Shown here: one piece after another, positions 41,133-48,887 of the stretch
Numbering within the stretch: the first letter of the stretch is position 1
How the letters are laid out: each line of letters opens with the position of its first letter
Assembly: GCA_963764565.1 (NCBI GenBank)
Contig: CAVXTD010000023.1
Coordinates: forward strand, 186,001 to 250,000
DNA: 64,000 nt
Direction of reading: 5' to 3'
Source: DATBLE01 sp963764565
Lineage (GTDB): Bacteria > Actinomycetota > Thermoleophilia > Gaiellales > Gaiellaceae
The notes under the pieces: model-generated
Database searches by the model: none
The model's input: only the letters and a program-made list of their open reading frames with translations
Told to the model about the DNA's origin: nothing
Made by a program: the position numbers and the translations under genes

Positions 41133-42650
41133 GTGCTCGTCGTCGATCTCGGCGGTCAGTACTCGCAGCTGATCGCCCGCCGCGTCCGCGAGGCGCGGGT
41201 CTACTCCGAGCTCGTCGGCCACCGGGCCTCCGCCGCGGACCTGGGTGCGAAGAGTCCCGCGGCGCTGATTCTCAGCGGTGGGCCGGCGTCGGTCTACGCG
41301 GAGGGTGCGCCGAAGGTCGACCCGTCGATCTTCGAGCTCGGCGTTCCCGTACTCGGCATCTGCTACGGGATGCAGCTGATGGCGCAGGCGCTCGGCGGTC
41401 GCGTCGAGCGAACCGGGGCTTCGGAGTTCGGCAAGGCGTCGATTCGCCTGCGCGGGGCGCTGGGCGACGGGCTGCCCGAGGAGCAGACGGCGTGGATGAG
41501 CCACGGCGACTCGGTCACCGCAGCACCGGAGGGCGCCGAGGTGACGGCGTCGTCGGACTCGACCCCGATCGCCGCGTTCGAGGCCCCCGAGCGCGGTCTC
41601 TACGGCGTCCAGTTCCACCCCGAGGTCCGGCACACCCCGCACGGCCAGGACGTGCTGAAGAATTTCCTCTACACGGTCGCGGGCGCACGCCCCACCTGGA
41701 CGCCTGCTGCCGTGATCGAGGAGCAGGTGGAGCGCATCCGCGCGCAGGTCGGCGGTGCGCGGGTTCTCTGTGCGCTGTCGGGCGGAGTCGACTCCGCCGT
41801 CGCCGCGCTGCTCGTCCACAAGGCGGTCGGCGACCAGCTCACGTGTGTGTTCGTCGACCACGGTCTGCTGCGCAAGGACGAGGCCGCCCAGGTGGTCGAG
41901 ACGTTCGAAGGGCATTTCCACGTTCCGCTGGTGCACGTCGATGCGTCGGCGCGGTTCCTCGCCCGCCTCGCCGGCGTCACCGAGCCGGAGGAGAAGCGGA
42001 AGATCATCGGCGAGGAGTTCATCCGCGTCTTCGAGGAGGAGGCAGCGCGGCTCGGCCGTACGACGTTCCTCGTCCAGGGAACCCTCTACTCGGACGTGAT
42101 CGAGTCCGGCGGCACCGAGGGTGTCGCCGCGAAGATCAAGTCCCACCACAACGTCGGCGGGCTCCCGGAGGACATGACCATGGAGCTCGTCGAGCCGCTT
42201 CGGGCGCTGTTCAAGGACGAGGTCAGGCGAGTGGGAGAGGAGCTCGGCCTGCCGGAGCCGATGGTCTGGCGCCACCCGTTCCCGGGGCCGGGTCTCGCCA
42301 TCCGGATCATCGGCGAGGTCACCCGCGAGCGGCTCGAGATCCTCCGCGAGGCCGACGCGATCCTGCTCGAGGAGGTGCGCCGCGCCGGTCTCTACCGCGA
42401 GCTGTGGCAGTGCTTCGCCGTCCTGCCGGCAATCCGTTCGGTCGGCGTCCAGGGCGACGAACGCACCTACGGGTACCCGATCGTGATCCGCGCGGTCACC
42501 TCGGAGGACGCGATGACAGCCGACTGGGCGCGCCTGCCCTACGACCTGCTGGAGACGATCTCCAGCCGGATCGTCAACGAGATCCCGGGAGTGAACCGAG
42601 TCGCGCTCGACCTCTCCTCGAAGCCGCCCGCGACAATCGAATGGGAATAG
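41133..42650 (+). CDS. guaA: GMP synthase (glutamine-hydrolysing)
   Basis: This aminates XMP to GMP, 505 residues. The amidotransferase domain starts LVVDLGGQYSQLIARRVRE, with C77 in GICYGMQLM and the His-x-Glu in VQFHPEV. The synthetase domain has the P-loop ALSGGVDSAVAALL, and the dimerisation end has KSHHNVGGLPEDM. The conserved run PIPEPAPEDRP is in frame just before GTG 41133, so translation may begin slightly upstream at a non-standard codon; no ATG/GTG/TTG is present there before a stop at 41049. A strong stem-loop follows the stop. Confidence 0.94.
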   Translation: MLVVDLGGQYSQLIARRVREARVYSELVGHRASAADLGAKSPAALILSGGPASVYAEGAPKVDPSIFELGVPVLGICYGMQLMAQALGGRVERTGASEFGKASIRLRGALGDGLPEEQTAWMSHGDSVTAAPEGAEVTASSDSTPIAAFEAPERGLYGVQFHPEVRHTPHGQDVLKNFLYTVAGARPTWTPAAVIEEQVERIRAQVGGARVLCALSGGVDSAVAALLVHKAVGDQLTCVFVDHGLLRKDEAAQVVETFEGHFHVPLVHVDASARFLARLAGVTEPEEKRKIIGEEFIRVFEEEAARLGRTTFLVQGTLYSDVIESGGTEGVAAKIKSHHNVGGLPEDMTMELVEPLRALFKDEVRRVGEELGLPEPMVWRHPFPGPGLAIRIIGEVTRERLEILREADAILLEEVRRAGLYRELWQCFAVLPAIRSVGVQGDERTYGYPIVIRAVTSEDAMTADWARLPYDLLETISSRIVNEIPGVNRVALDLSSKPPATIEWE

Positions 42651-42653
42651 TAA

Positions 42654-42682
42654 CCGCCGAAAGTCCTCCGGACTTTCGGCGG
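42654..42682 (+). terminator. Stem-loop terminator of guaA
   Basis: A 13-bp perfect stem, CCGCCGAAAGTCC (42654-42666) and its complement (42670-42682), with loop TCC, begins 3 bp after the guaA stop and is followed by AAAA. The stem and TCC loop resemble the element at 6876-6912 in layout. Confidence 0.65.
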
Positions 42683-42763
42683 AAAATGGGGCGTTGAACC
42701 GCTCGTGCCCCATCTGCGAAGATCGGTAGAGGCGTCATCCAGGGCAGGCAAAGGAGGTTCGAG

Positions 42764-43052
42764 ATGGCAGTTGCAGTCGAGATGAACTTCAAGGGCGCGA
42801 CTCTGGATCAGTACGAGCAGGTGATCGAGAAGATGGGCTTCACGCACGGCGGAAAGGGCGCGCCGCACGGGCTCTTCCACTGGGTCGCGCAGACCGACGA
42901 CGGAATTCGCGTCGTCGACGTGTGGGACTCGAAGGAGGCGTACGAGCAGTTTGCGCAGGAGCAGATCGGGCCCAACGCGGCCGAGGCGGGGATTCCCGGC
43001 GCCTCCCGAAGTCACGTATACCGAGATCCACAACTACCTCACCGCCGGCTAG
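42764..43052 (+). CDS. Small dimeric alpha/beta-barrel-like protein, one frameshift
   Basis: A roughly 95-residue protein. MAVAVEMNFKGATLDQYEQVIEKMGF, GLFHWVAQTDDGIRVVDVWDSKEAYEQFAQEQI and, after a shift near 43005, PEVTYTEIHNYLTAG fit the ferredoxin-like antibiotic-monooxygenase/stress-responsive barrel (ABM/Dabb) pattern. The ATG has an excellent ribosome-binding site (AAAGGAGGT at 42749-42757). The stop TAG shares CTAG with the stop of the convergent PLD gene. Role unknown. Confidence 0.72.
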
Positions 43053-44089
43053 GCCAGCGTGGCCGCCGGATAGCGCGCCCGCACGCCGTCCACGAACCCG
43101 GCCAGGCGCTCCGCCAGGGCCGGGTCGTGGATCTCCAGCACGTTCTCGGCGTTCTGCTCGCCCGAGTGCGAGAGGTTGAACGAGCCGAGAAAGACGACGT
43201 CGTCGGCGACTGTCAGCTTGGCGTGCATGTAGTCGTGCACCGTCCCAGGCCCCCACGGCGTCGAGCGCTTGCCGGCGAAGCGGCCCGAGTCCGATCACCT
43301 GCCGGAGGAGCGGCAGCTTCCACGACGAGACGCCGGTCGGCCCCCACTGCGCCGCACATCCTCGATCTGCGTCTGGTCGACCGCGCCCGAGACGTCCACC
43401 TTCCCGTCGGCGATCGCCTGAGCCAGGGTCGCCAGCACGGGCGCGGCCGTGATCACGGGCGAGCAGATCCGCACTCGCCGCTTCGCGCGGCCGATCGCCT
43501 TCGCGATCCGGTGCGAGAGCGCGTCTCCGAACCCCGGGCAGAACCACGGCCGGATCTCGATCCCGTCCACGTGCACCGGCCTCGGCTCGACCTTGCCCGT
43601 GTCGAGCACGTTGCCCGTCGCCCAGAGCTGCTCGAAGTCGAGCGTGAACGCATGCGCCAGCTCCGGCGAGTCGACGACGGCGATCACGTTCTCCTCCCGC
43701 GACCACGAGTCGTCCGTCCAGTTCGTCGAGCCCGTCCACACCGAGGCACCGTCGCGGACGACGTACTTGTGGTGCATCAGATCGGGGATGCCGGCGATCG
43801 CCTTCGTCGGCACGCTCAGGCGCTCGATGTCCTCGGGCGTGCACTCGGGCGGCGGCGGCACCGGGATCGGCGCCCGGAAATCGGCGTTGTACGCGACCCG
43901 GACGGCGACGCCGCGGCGGCCGGCCTCCTCGATCGTGTCGACGACCAGCTCCTCGAGGCCGGGCCCGAGCTTGAAGTCGTAGAGCGCGAGATCGAGCGAC
44001 GTCTGCGCCGCGGCGAGGAAGTCGTGCAGCGCGTGCCCGATCTGCGCAGGCTCCTGGCCGCCGTCCGTCAGCGTCGTAACCGTCATCAT
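43049..44089 (-). CDS. Phospholipase D-like domain protein, frameshifted
   Basis: A two-HKD phosphodiesterase-type protein of about 346 residues. The first site is MHHKYVVRDGASVWTGSTNWTDDSW and the second is MHAKLTVADDVVFLGSFNLSHSG. Between them are PGFGDALSHRIAKAIGRAKRRVRICSPVITAAP. Shifts around 43350 and 43270 must be corrected to join the halves. No signal peptide or membrane segment is seen, so it may be a cytoplasmic nuclease-like or phospholipase enzyme; PLD-family members vary. It starts at tandem ATGs (44089 or 44086), 9 bp from the divergent nitroreductase start. Confidence 0.78.
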
Positions 44090-44098
44090 GGGGCGATC

Positions 44099-44698
44099 AT
44101 GGACTTCGCCGATGTCCTGCGCAGGCGGAAGATGGTGCGCAACTACACGGACGAGCCCGTGCAGCGCGAGGTGGTCGAACGGATCGTCGCGCGGGGACGC
44201 AAGGCGCCGAGCGGCGGATTCAGTCAGGGCAATCGTTTCGTGGTCGTCACCGAACTCGACGCACGCCGGCGAATCGCCGAGCTGGCGGACGAGGCCTACT
44301 ACCTCGAGCGCGGATTCGAGCCGTGGATCTCGCGAGCGCCCGTCCACATCGTCGTCGCGATGCGCGAGGACGACTACCACGATCGCTACCGGCAGCCGGA
44401 CAAGCTCGACGAGAGCGGGGAGGAGGTCGAATGGCGCGTTCCCTGGTGGTGGGTGGACGCCGGCAAGGCGATCATGCTCCTGCTGCTTGCGGCGATCGAC
44501 GAGGGGCTCGGCGCGGGTTTGTTCGGACTCGTCGGGGACGGCAACAACCGGCTGCGCGAGCTGCTCGGGATGCCGGCCGACCTCGAGGTCGTGGGCGTCG
44601 TGACGATCGGCCACGCAGCCCCAGAGACGAGAGACGGCTCGCGGAGGAAGTTCGAGTGGAAGCCGCTCGAGGAGGTCGTCCGCTGGGAGCACTGGTAG
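44099..44698 (+). CDS. Nitroreductase-family FMN oxidoreductase
   Basis: A 199-residue nitroreductase fold. MDFADVLRRRKMVRNYTDEPVQREVVERIV, KAPSGGFSQGNRFVVVTE and DAGKAIMLLLLAAIDEGLGAGLFGL are conserved; the flavin site is implied by RxRxMVRNY and PSGGFSQ. It reduces nitro- or quinone-type substrates with NAD(P)H or F420. Start ATG 44099 is 9 bp from the divergent PLD gene. Its end overlaps the next gene by 43 nt. Confidence 0.85.
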   Translation: MDFADVLRRRKMVRNYTDEPVQREVVERIVARGRKAPSGGFSQGNRFVVVTELDARRRIAELADEAYYLERGFEPWISRAPVHIVVAMREDDYHDRYRQPDKLDESGEEVEWRVPWWWVDAGKAIMLLLLAAIDEGLGAGLFGLVGDGNNRLRELLGMPADLEVVGVVTIGHAAPETRDGSRRKFEWKPLEEVVRWEHW

Positions 44699-45201
44699 CC
44701 GGGCTCGCGGCTGCGCGGATCGGCGACACGTTCAACCAGTACGGCCGTTCTCGCCTGCGGCGAGAACGGTTGGAGGCCTACCTGGCTGCGAGACGCGGTG
44801 CCTCGATCGTGCTCGTCGGCGAGGCGGCGGGCTACCGCGGCGCGCGGGTCAGCGGGATCCCGTTCACGTCCGAGCGGCAGCTGACCGGATCCGGCCCGGC
44901 CGAGGCGACGGCGACGATCGTCCACCGCGTGCTCGCAGAGCTCGGGATCGAGAACGAGGTCCTGCTCTGGAACGTCGTTCCGACGCATCCGCATGAGCCT
45001 GGCCGCCCGTCCACGAATCGGCGGCCGACACGCGCCGAAGTGGAGCTCGGTGTGCACTTCCTGGAAGGTGTTGCTCGGGGCCGCCGGCTCGTACCCGTCG
45101 GCCGGCTGGCGCACGCGGTCGTCGGGGGCGACTACGTCCGCCACCCGTCACACGGCGGGGCGGCTGCCTTCCGAGACGGCCTGTGTAGATTGATCGAGTG
45201 A
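44656..45201 (+). CDS. Uracil-DNA glycosylase superfamily protein
   Basis: A 181-residue UDG-superfamily protein. SIVLVGEAAGYRGARVSGIPFTSERQL is motif A (GExxG) and LLWNVVPTHPHEPGRPSTNRRPT and HPSHGG fit later motifs. The catalytic residues differ from UNG, so the glycosylase specificity is unknown. The only possible starts in frame are GTG 44656 and codons upstream; that GTG makes a 43-nt overlap with the nitroreductase. Its stop overlaps the MFS GTG. Confidence 0.78.
   Translation: MEAARGGRPLGALVAGLAAARIGDTFNQYGRSRLRRERLEAYLAARRGASIVLVGEAAGYRGARVSGIPFTSERQLTGSGPAEATATIVHRVLAELGIENEVLLWNVVPTHPHEPGRPSTNRRPTRAEVELGVHFLEGVARGRRLVPVGRLAHAVVGGDYVRHPSHGGAAAFRDGLCRLIE
45186..45197 (+). promoter_or_regulatory. 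Candidate internal leaderless -10 element before 45198
   Basis: TAGATT at 45186-45191 lies 6 nt before the GTG at 45198, inside the end of the UDG gene. Confidence 0.4.
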
Positions 45202-46415
45202 CCGCATACCCGGTCAGGCGGAACACGCTGCTGCTGTCGGCGACGCTCGTCTGCCTGTCCGGGATGATCCAGCTGGTCGTTGCCGTGGCGACCACCACGC
45301 TGGTGGTCGTGACCGGCATCGAGGGGATCCTCGGGCTGGGGCCGGCGATCTTCCTCTCCACGGGTGCCCTGGCCGCTCTGCCTGCAGGGCGGCTGATGGA
45401 CCGGCGCGGGCGGATTCCGATCTTGGCCGCGGGCTGCGCAGCGGGTATCGCCGGCACGTCCACGACCGCGCTCGGCTGTCTCTGGAATTCGACGCCGCTC
45501 GTGATCGTCGGCTTCGCGCTCGTCGGGGTCGCGAACGGCACCGTCCTCCTTGCACGTGCTGCTGCGGCGGACATGGTTGCCCCGGAGAGGCGACCGCGCC
45601 AGATCTCGCTCGTCCTGTTCGGCGCGGTTGCCGGCGCCGTGCTGGGCCCATTCGTGTTCAGCCCGCTCTTCGCCGGTCGAGGCCTGAACGCCCACGACCT
45701 CGTCGTCCCCTGGTTCGCCGCCGGCGGATTCATGGTCGCCGCGCTCGCGCTTGTCCTGTCCGTGCGGCCGGACCCGCGCACGATCGCCCGGGAGCTCGCC
45801 CCGCAGAGCGCTGCTCCGCCGGGCAGCACGCCGCTGCTCGAGGTCCTGCGCCGGCCGGGGGTCGGCACCGCGCTCCTCGCCGCGGTTGCCAGCTTCGGGG
45901 TGATGGTCGCCGTGATGAACCTGACGGGCTACGTGATGCTCGGACACCATCACCACCAGCGGGACATCTTCCCGGTGATCAGCGCCCACATCGTCGGCAT
46001 GTACGGGCTCGTACTCGTCGTCGGCGACCTGATCGAGCGGATCGGCCGCCGCGAGGCGCTCGTCGGCGGTCTGGCTGTGATGGGCGTCTCGACGCTCGGA
46101 CTGGTGTGGGTGAGCAGCATCTTCTGGACCGGTGTCGTCCTCTTCGGCCTCGGTCTCGGCTGGAGCCTGTCGTACGTCTCCGCGACGTCGACGCTGGTCG
46201 ACCTCGCCCCACCCGCGGAGCGCGCCCAACTCGTTGGGTTCGGCGACCTCGTGTCCGGCCTGTCCGGCGCCTCGCTCGCGCTCCTGGGCGGCGTCGCCTA
46301 CAGCGCGCAGGGCGTGACCAGCCTGGCGCTCGGCGCGACCGTCCTCGCCCTGCTGCCCGCGCTGTGGCTGACTGTCGGGCGCCGGCCGCAGGCGGTGGTC
46401 GAACCGGCCGGATAG
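45198..46415 (+). CDS. MFS transporter
   Basis: A 405-residue major-facilitator permease with about twelve hydrophobic segments. LPAGRLMDRRGRIPIL is the loop 2-3 signature, and a second half begins near residue 220 (LRRPGVGTALLAAVASFGVMVAVMNLTGYVMLGHHHHQ). The HHHHQ run in a loop is odd and could bind metal (inference only). Substrate unknown; drug or sugar export is common in this family. GTG 45198 follows TAGATT by 6 nt and overlaps the UDG stop. Confidence 0.85.
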   Translation: MTAYPVRRNTLLLSATLVCLSGMIQLVVAVATTTLVVVTGIEGILGLGPAIFLSTGALAALPAGRLMDRRGRIPILAAGCAAGIAGTSTTALGCLWNSTPLVIVGFALVGVANGTVLLARAAAADMVAPERRPRQISLVLFGAVAGAVLGPFVFSPLFAGRGLNAHDLVVPWFAAGGFMVAALALVLSVRPDPRTIARELAPQSAAPPGSTPLLEVLRRPGVGTALLAAVASFGVMVAVMNLTGYVMLGHHHHQRDIFPVISAHIVGMYGLVLVVGDLIERIGRREALVGGLAVMGVSTLGLVWVSSIFWTGVVLFGLGLGWSLSYVSATSTLVDLAPPAERAQLVGFGDLVSGLSGASLALLGGVAYSAQGVTSLALGATVLALLPALWLTVGRRPQAVVEPAG

Positions 46416-46423
46416 AAGCTGAT

Positions 46424-46483
46424 ACGATTTCGACCCCGGCGCGCGTTGTGTGCGCCGCTTCTTTCGTATGCGACACCACTGAA
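46424..46483 (+). promoter_or_regulatory. rplM promoter and leader hairpin (candidate)
   Basis: TACGAT at 46424-46429 is a plausible -10 with a leader of roughly 45-50 nt. The leader can fold GGCGC (46438-46442) against GCGCC (46452-46456). It also holds a five-codon frame, ATG CGA CAC CAC TGA (46468-46482), ending 1 nt before the rplM GTG. Whether this is an L13-type autoregulatory leader is not clear. Confidence 0.3.
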
Positions 46484-47132
46484 GTGCAAAAGACCTGGAA
46501 TGCAAAGCCGGGCGAGATCGCTCGCCGCTGGTACGTCGTCGACGCCGAGGGCCAGACGCTCGGCCGGCTGTCTACGCGTATCGCCGACACCCTGCGAGGC
46601 AAGGGCAAGCCCGAGTACACGCCCCACGTCGACACCGGCGACTTCGTCGTCGTCGTCAACGCCGAGAAGATTCACGTCACGGGCGCGAAGCTCGACCAGA
46701 AGATGTACCACCGCCACTCGGGCTACCCGGGCGGGCTGCGCAGCCGAACCCTCCGCGAGCAGCTCGAGCGTCGCCCGACCGAGGTCCTGCGCAAGGCCGT
46801 GAAGGGCATGCTTCCCCGGAACAAGCTCGCCCGCGCGCAGATCGGCAAGCTGAAGATCTACACCGGTCCCGAGCACCCGCACGCTGCTCAAGGTCCCGAG
46901 CCCCTGAAGCTGGAGTCGAAGAGCCGTAGGCTCGACGGAGGCTCGCAGGGAGCGGAGGTGCCGGCTTTGCCGGTGGCGGAGCGGGAGCAGAGCCGTAGGC
47001 TTGACGGAGGCTCGCAGGGAGCGGAGGTGCCGGCTTTGCCGGTGGCGGAGCGGGAGCAGAGCCGTAGGCTTCGACGGAGGCTCGCAGGGAGCGGAGGTGC
47101 CGGCTTTGCCGGTGGCGGAGCGGGAGAAGTAA
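46484..47132 (+). CDS. rplM: 50S ribosomal protein L13 with a repeat-encoded C-terminal extension
   Basis: The first 136 residues are ordinary L13: KTWNAKPGEIARRWYVVDAEGQTLGRLSTRIADTLRGK, YTPHVDTGDFVVVVNAEKIHVTG, MYHRHSGYPGGL and GMLPRNKLARAQIGKLKIYTGPEHPHAAQ. The C-terminus is then extended by three 23-residue repeats encoded by 69-bp tandem repeats. The third copy has one extra base (near 47070), so the frame as written runs to 47194 across the rpsI start; removing it gives a TAA at 47130-47132, 1 nt before rpsI. E. coli L13 is 142 residues, so this is about 70-100 longer. The GTG start 46484 is read as fMet-QKTW. Confidence 0.88.
46920..47127. repeat. Three 69-bp tandem repeats at the rplM 3' end
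   Basis: Copies begin at 46920, 46989 and 47058, all starting AGAGCCGTAGGCT and ending with CGGAGCGGGAG. They differ only near the start (CTCGACGG, CTTGACGG, CTTCGACGG), and the last has one extra base. The unit is exactly 23 codons and in frame, encoding peptides that begin SRRLDGG and end AEREQ (AEREK in the last). Each unit contains small dyads: AGCC-GTA-GGCT and CCGGC-TTT-GCCGG. Confidence 0.9.
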
Positions 47133-47133
47133 C

Positions 47134-47529
47134 GTGGCTGAGCTCGCCACCTACCGCGGCACCGGCAAGCGCAAGACGTCTGTCGCGCGTGTGATCCTGC
47201 GTCCGGGTGACGGCGCGACGTGGTTCAACGGGCGATCGCTCGAGAGCTACTTCCCGCGGCTCACACATCGCACGCAGGTGCTCGCGCCGCTGCGTGTCGC
47301 CGGGCTCGAGGGCACGTACGACATTCGCGTGCGCGTCCACGGCGGCGGTCCGAGCGGGCAGGCGGGCGCCGTCCGTCACGGAATCGCCCGCGCGCTCGTC
47401 GAGGCCGACCCGGAGCTGCGCACGGTGTTGAAGCGGGAGGGGTTCCTCGCCCGCGACAGCCGCATCGTCGAGCGCAAGAAGGCCGGCCTGCACAAGGCCC
47501 GCAAGGCCCCTCAGTTCTCCAAGCGCTAG
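47134..47529 (+). CDS. rpsI: 30S ribosomal protein S9
   Basis: A 131-residue small-subunit protein. YRGTGKRKTSVARVILRPGDG, NGRSLESYFPR, GLEGTYDIRVRVHGGGPSGQAGAVRHGIARALVEADPELR and the invariant C-terminal KKAGLHKARKAPQFSKR (reaching the P site) are all present. GTG 47134 follows the rplM stop by 1 nt when the repeat frame is corrected. The TAG at 47527-47529 begins the -10 hexamer of glmM. Confidence 0.95.
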   Translation: MAELATYRGTGKRKTSVARVILRPGDGATWFNGRSLESYFPRLTHRTQVLAPLRVAGLEGTYDIRVRVHGGGPSGQAGAVRHGIARALVEADPELRTVLKREGFLARDSRIVERKKAGLHKARKAPQFSKR

Positions 47530-47539
47530 CGTCGCTCCC
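47527..47539 (+). promoter_or_regulatory. Candidate leaderless -10 element before glmM
   Basis: TAGCGT at 47527-47532 includes the rpsI stop codon and lies 7 nt before the ATG at 47540. Confidence 0.4.
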
Positions 47540-48805
47540 ATGCGCCGGTATTTCGGCACCGACGGGGTGCGCGGCGTGGTTGGCGAGGACCTGACGCCGC
47601 AACTCGTCGAGCGACTCGGCCGGGCGGCCACCCTGTGGCGCGGCGGCGGCGGTGTCTTCATCGCCCGCGACACCCGTGCCTCGGGCCGAGAGCTGGAGCG
47701 GGCCTTCGCCAGCGGCGTGGCGTCGGCGGGAGGGCACGCGGTGCTGGCCGGTGTGCTGCCGACACCTGCCGTGGCGCTTCTCGCACTCGATCTCGGCGCG
47801 GTCATCTCCGCCTCCCACAATCCGCCCGAGTACAACGGCGTCAAGCTCTTCCGCAGCAACGGCAGCAAGCTCAGCGACACGGACGAGGAGGAGATCGAGG
47901 CGCTGCTCGACGCCCCGCCGCGAGACCCCGAGCGGGGGCAGATCGACGATCTCGAGGTCGCGGTCGACAGCTACCTCGACCACGTCCTCGAGCGATTCGG
48001 CTCCGATCTGGCCGGTCTCCGGCTCGGGGTCGACTGCGCCAACGGGGCCTATTCGGCGATTGCGCCGCGTGCGTTCGAGGAGCTCGGTGCCGAGGTGACG
48101 GCGATCGGTGTCGATCCGGACGGCACGAACATCAACGTCGGCTGCGGTGCCACCGACCTGCGCGCTCTTCAGCAGCTCGTCCGCGAGCAGCGGCTCGATC
48201 TCGGCGTCGCCTTCGACGGCGACGGCGACCGGATGCTCGCGGTGGACGGAGACGGAGAAGTCGTCGACGGGGACCAAATCCTGGCTGTACTCGCCCTCGA
48301 CCTCGGGCTCGACCTCGTCGTCGTCACGACGATGACGAACCTCGGCTTTCACCGGCTGATGGAGGAACGGGGGATTCGCGTCGTGACCACCGACGTCGGC
48401 GACCGCTACGTGCTCGAGGCGCTCCAGCACGAACAAGGCCTGCTCGGTGGCGAGCAGTCGGGCCACATCATCTATCTCGACGGCCATGTCACCGGGGACG
48501 GCCTCGCCGCTGCGCTGCTGCTCTGCGCCGCTTGCCGCGGCCGCCCTCTCGCCGAGGTCGCCGCGATCATGGAGCGTTATCCCCAAGCGAAGGAGAACGT
48601 CCGCGTCGAGCGCCGGGAGCTGAGCGACGAGCTGCGTCGCGAGATCGAGAGGCGAAACGCGCAGCTCGGGGGGAGCGGCCGGATCCTCGTCAGGCCGTCG
48701 GGCACGGAGCCCGTGATCCGGGTTCTGGCCGAGGCCGAGACCGGTGAGGAGGCGGCACAGCTCTGTGCTAGCATCACCGCGCTTGTGACGAAAGAGCTCG
48801 GCTGA
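47540..48805 (+). CDS. glmM: Phosphoglucosamine mutase
   Basis: This interconverts glucosamine 6-P and 1-P for UDP-GlcNAc synthesis; 421 residues. MRRYFGTDGVRGVVGEDLTP, the phosphoserine loop SASHNPPEYNG (Ser 92), the metal loop DGDGDR, the sugar loop GGEQSGHII and the phosphate loop RPSGTEP appear in order. It starts 10 nt after rpsI. glmS follows, so amino-sugar synthesis is encoded beside the ribosomal pair, as in many Actinomycetota. Confidence 0.94.
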   Translation: MRRYFGTDGVRGVVGEDLTPQLVERLGRAATLWRGGGGVFIARDTRASGRELERAFASGVASAGGHAVLAGVLPTPAVALLALDLGAVISASHNPPEYNGVKLFRSNGSKLSDTDEEEIEALLDAPPRDPERGQIDDLEVAVDSYLDHVLERFGSDLAGLRLGVDCANGAYSAIAPRAFEELGAEVTAIGVDPDGTNINVGCGATDLRALQQLVREQRLDLGVAFDGDGDRMLAVDGDGEVVDGDQILAVLALDLGLDLVVVTTMTNLGFHRLMEERGIRVVTTDVGDRYVLEALQHEQGLLGGEQSGHIIYLDGHVTGDGLAAALLLCAACRGRPLAEVAAIMERYPQAKENVRVERRELSDELRREIERRNAQLGGSGRILVRPSGTEPVIRVLAEAETGEEAAQLCASITALVTKELG

Positions 48806-48822
48806 CCGTTCCGACGAGGGAG

Positions 48823-48850
48823 CGGGCCTGAAAGCCGGGCTCGTCTTTTT
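48823..48850 (+). terminator. Imperfect hairpin with T-tract after glmM
   Basis: ACGAG (48815-48819) can pair with CTCGT (48840-48844) across a G+C-rich loop, and TTTTTT follows at 48845-48850. The stem is short and mismatched, so this is a weak terminator or attenuator candidate upstream of the glmS promoter. Confidence 0.35.
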
Positions 48851-48863
48851 TCCTGGAACTGTC

Positions 48864-48887
48864 GATAATCCGTGAAGGAGCTGCCTA
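48864..48887 (+). promoter_or_regulatory. glmS -10 element and ribosome-binding site
   Basis: GATAAT at 48864-48869 is a near-consensus -10, and AAGGAG at 48875-48880 stands 7 nt before the GTG at 48888. The short leader leaves no room for a glmS ribozyme. Confidence 0.45.

Noticed and set aside
46905..47132. CRISPR array (three repeats)
   Set aside because: Copies are contiguous with no spacers, lie in a coding frame and have no cas genes nearby.
46888..47880. Antisense frame across the rplM repeats, encoding repeated Ala/Pro-rich peptides
   Set aside because: It overlaps conserved rplM, rpsI and glmM on the other strand; high G+C leaves frames open by chance.
48806..48887. glmS ribozyme in the glmS leader
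   Set aside because: The intergenic region is only 82 bp and already holds a hairpin, T-tract, -10 element and ribosome-binding site; no ribozyme core was seen.
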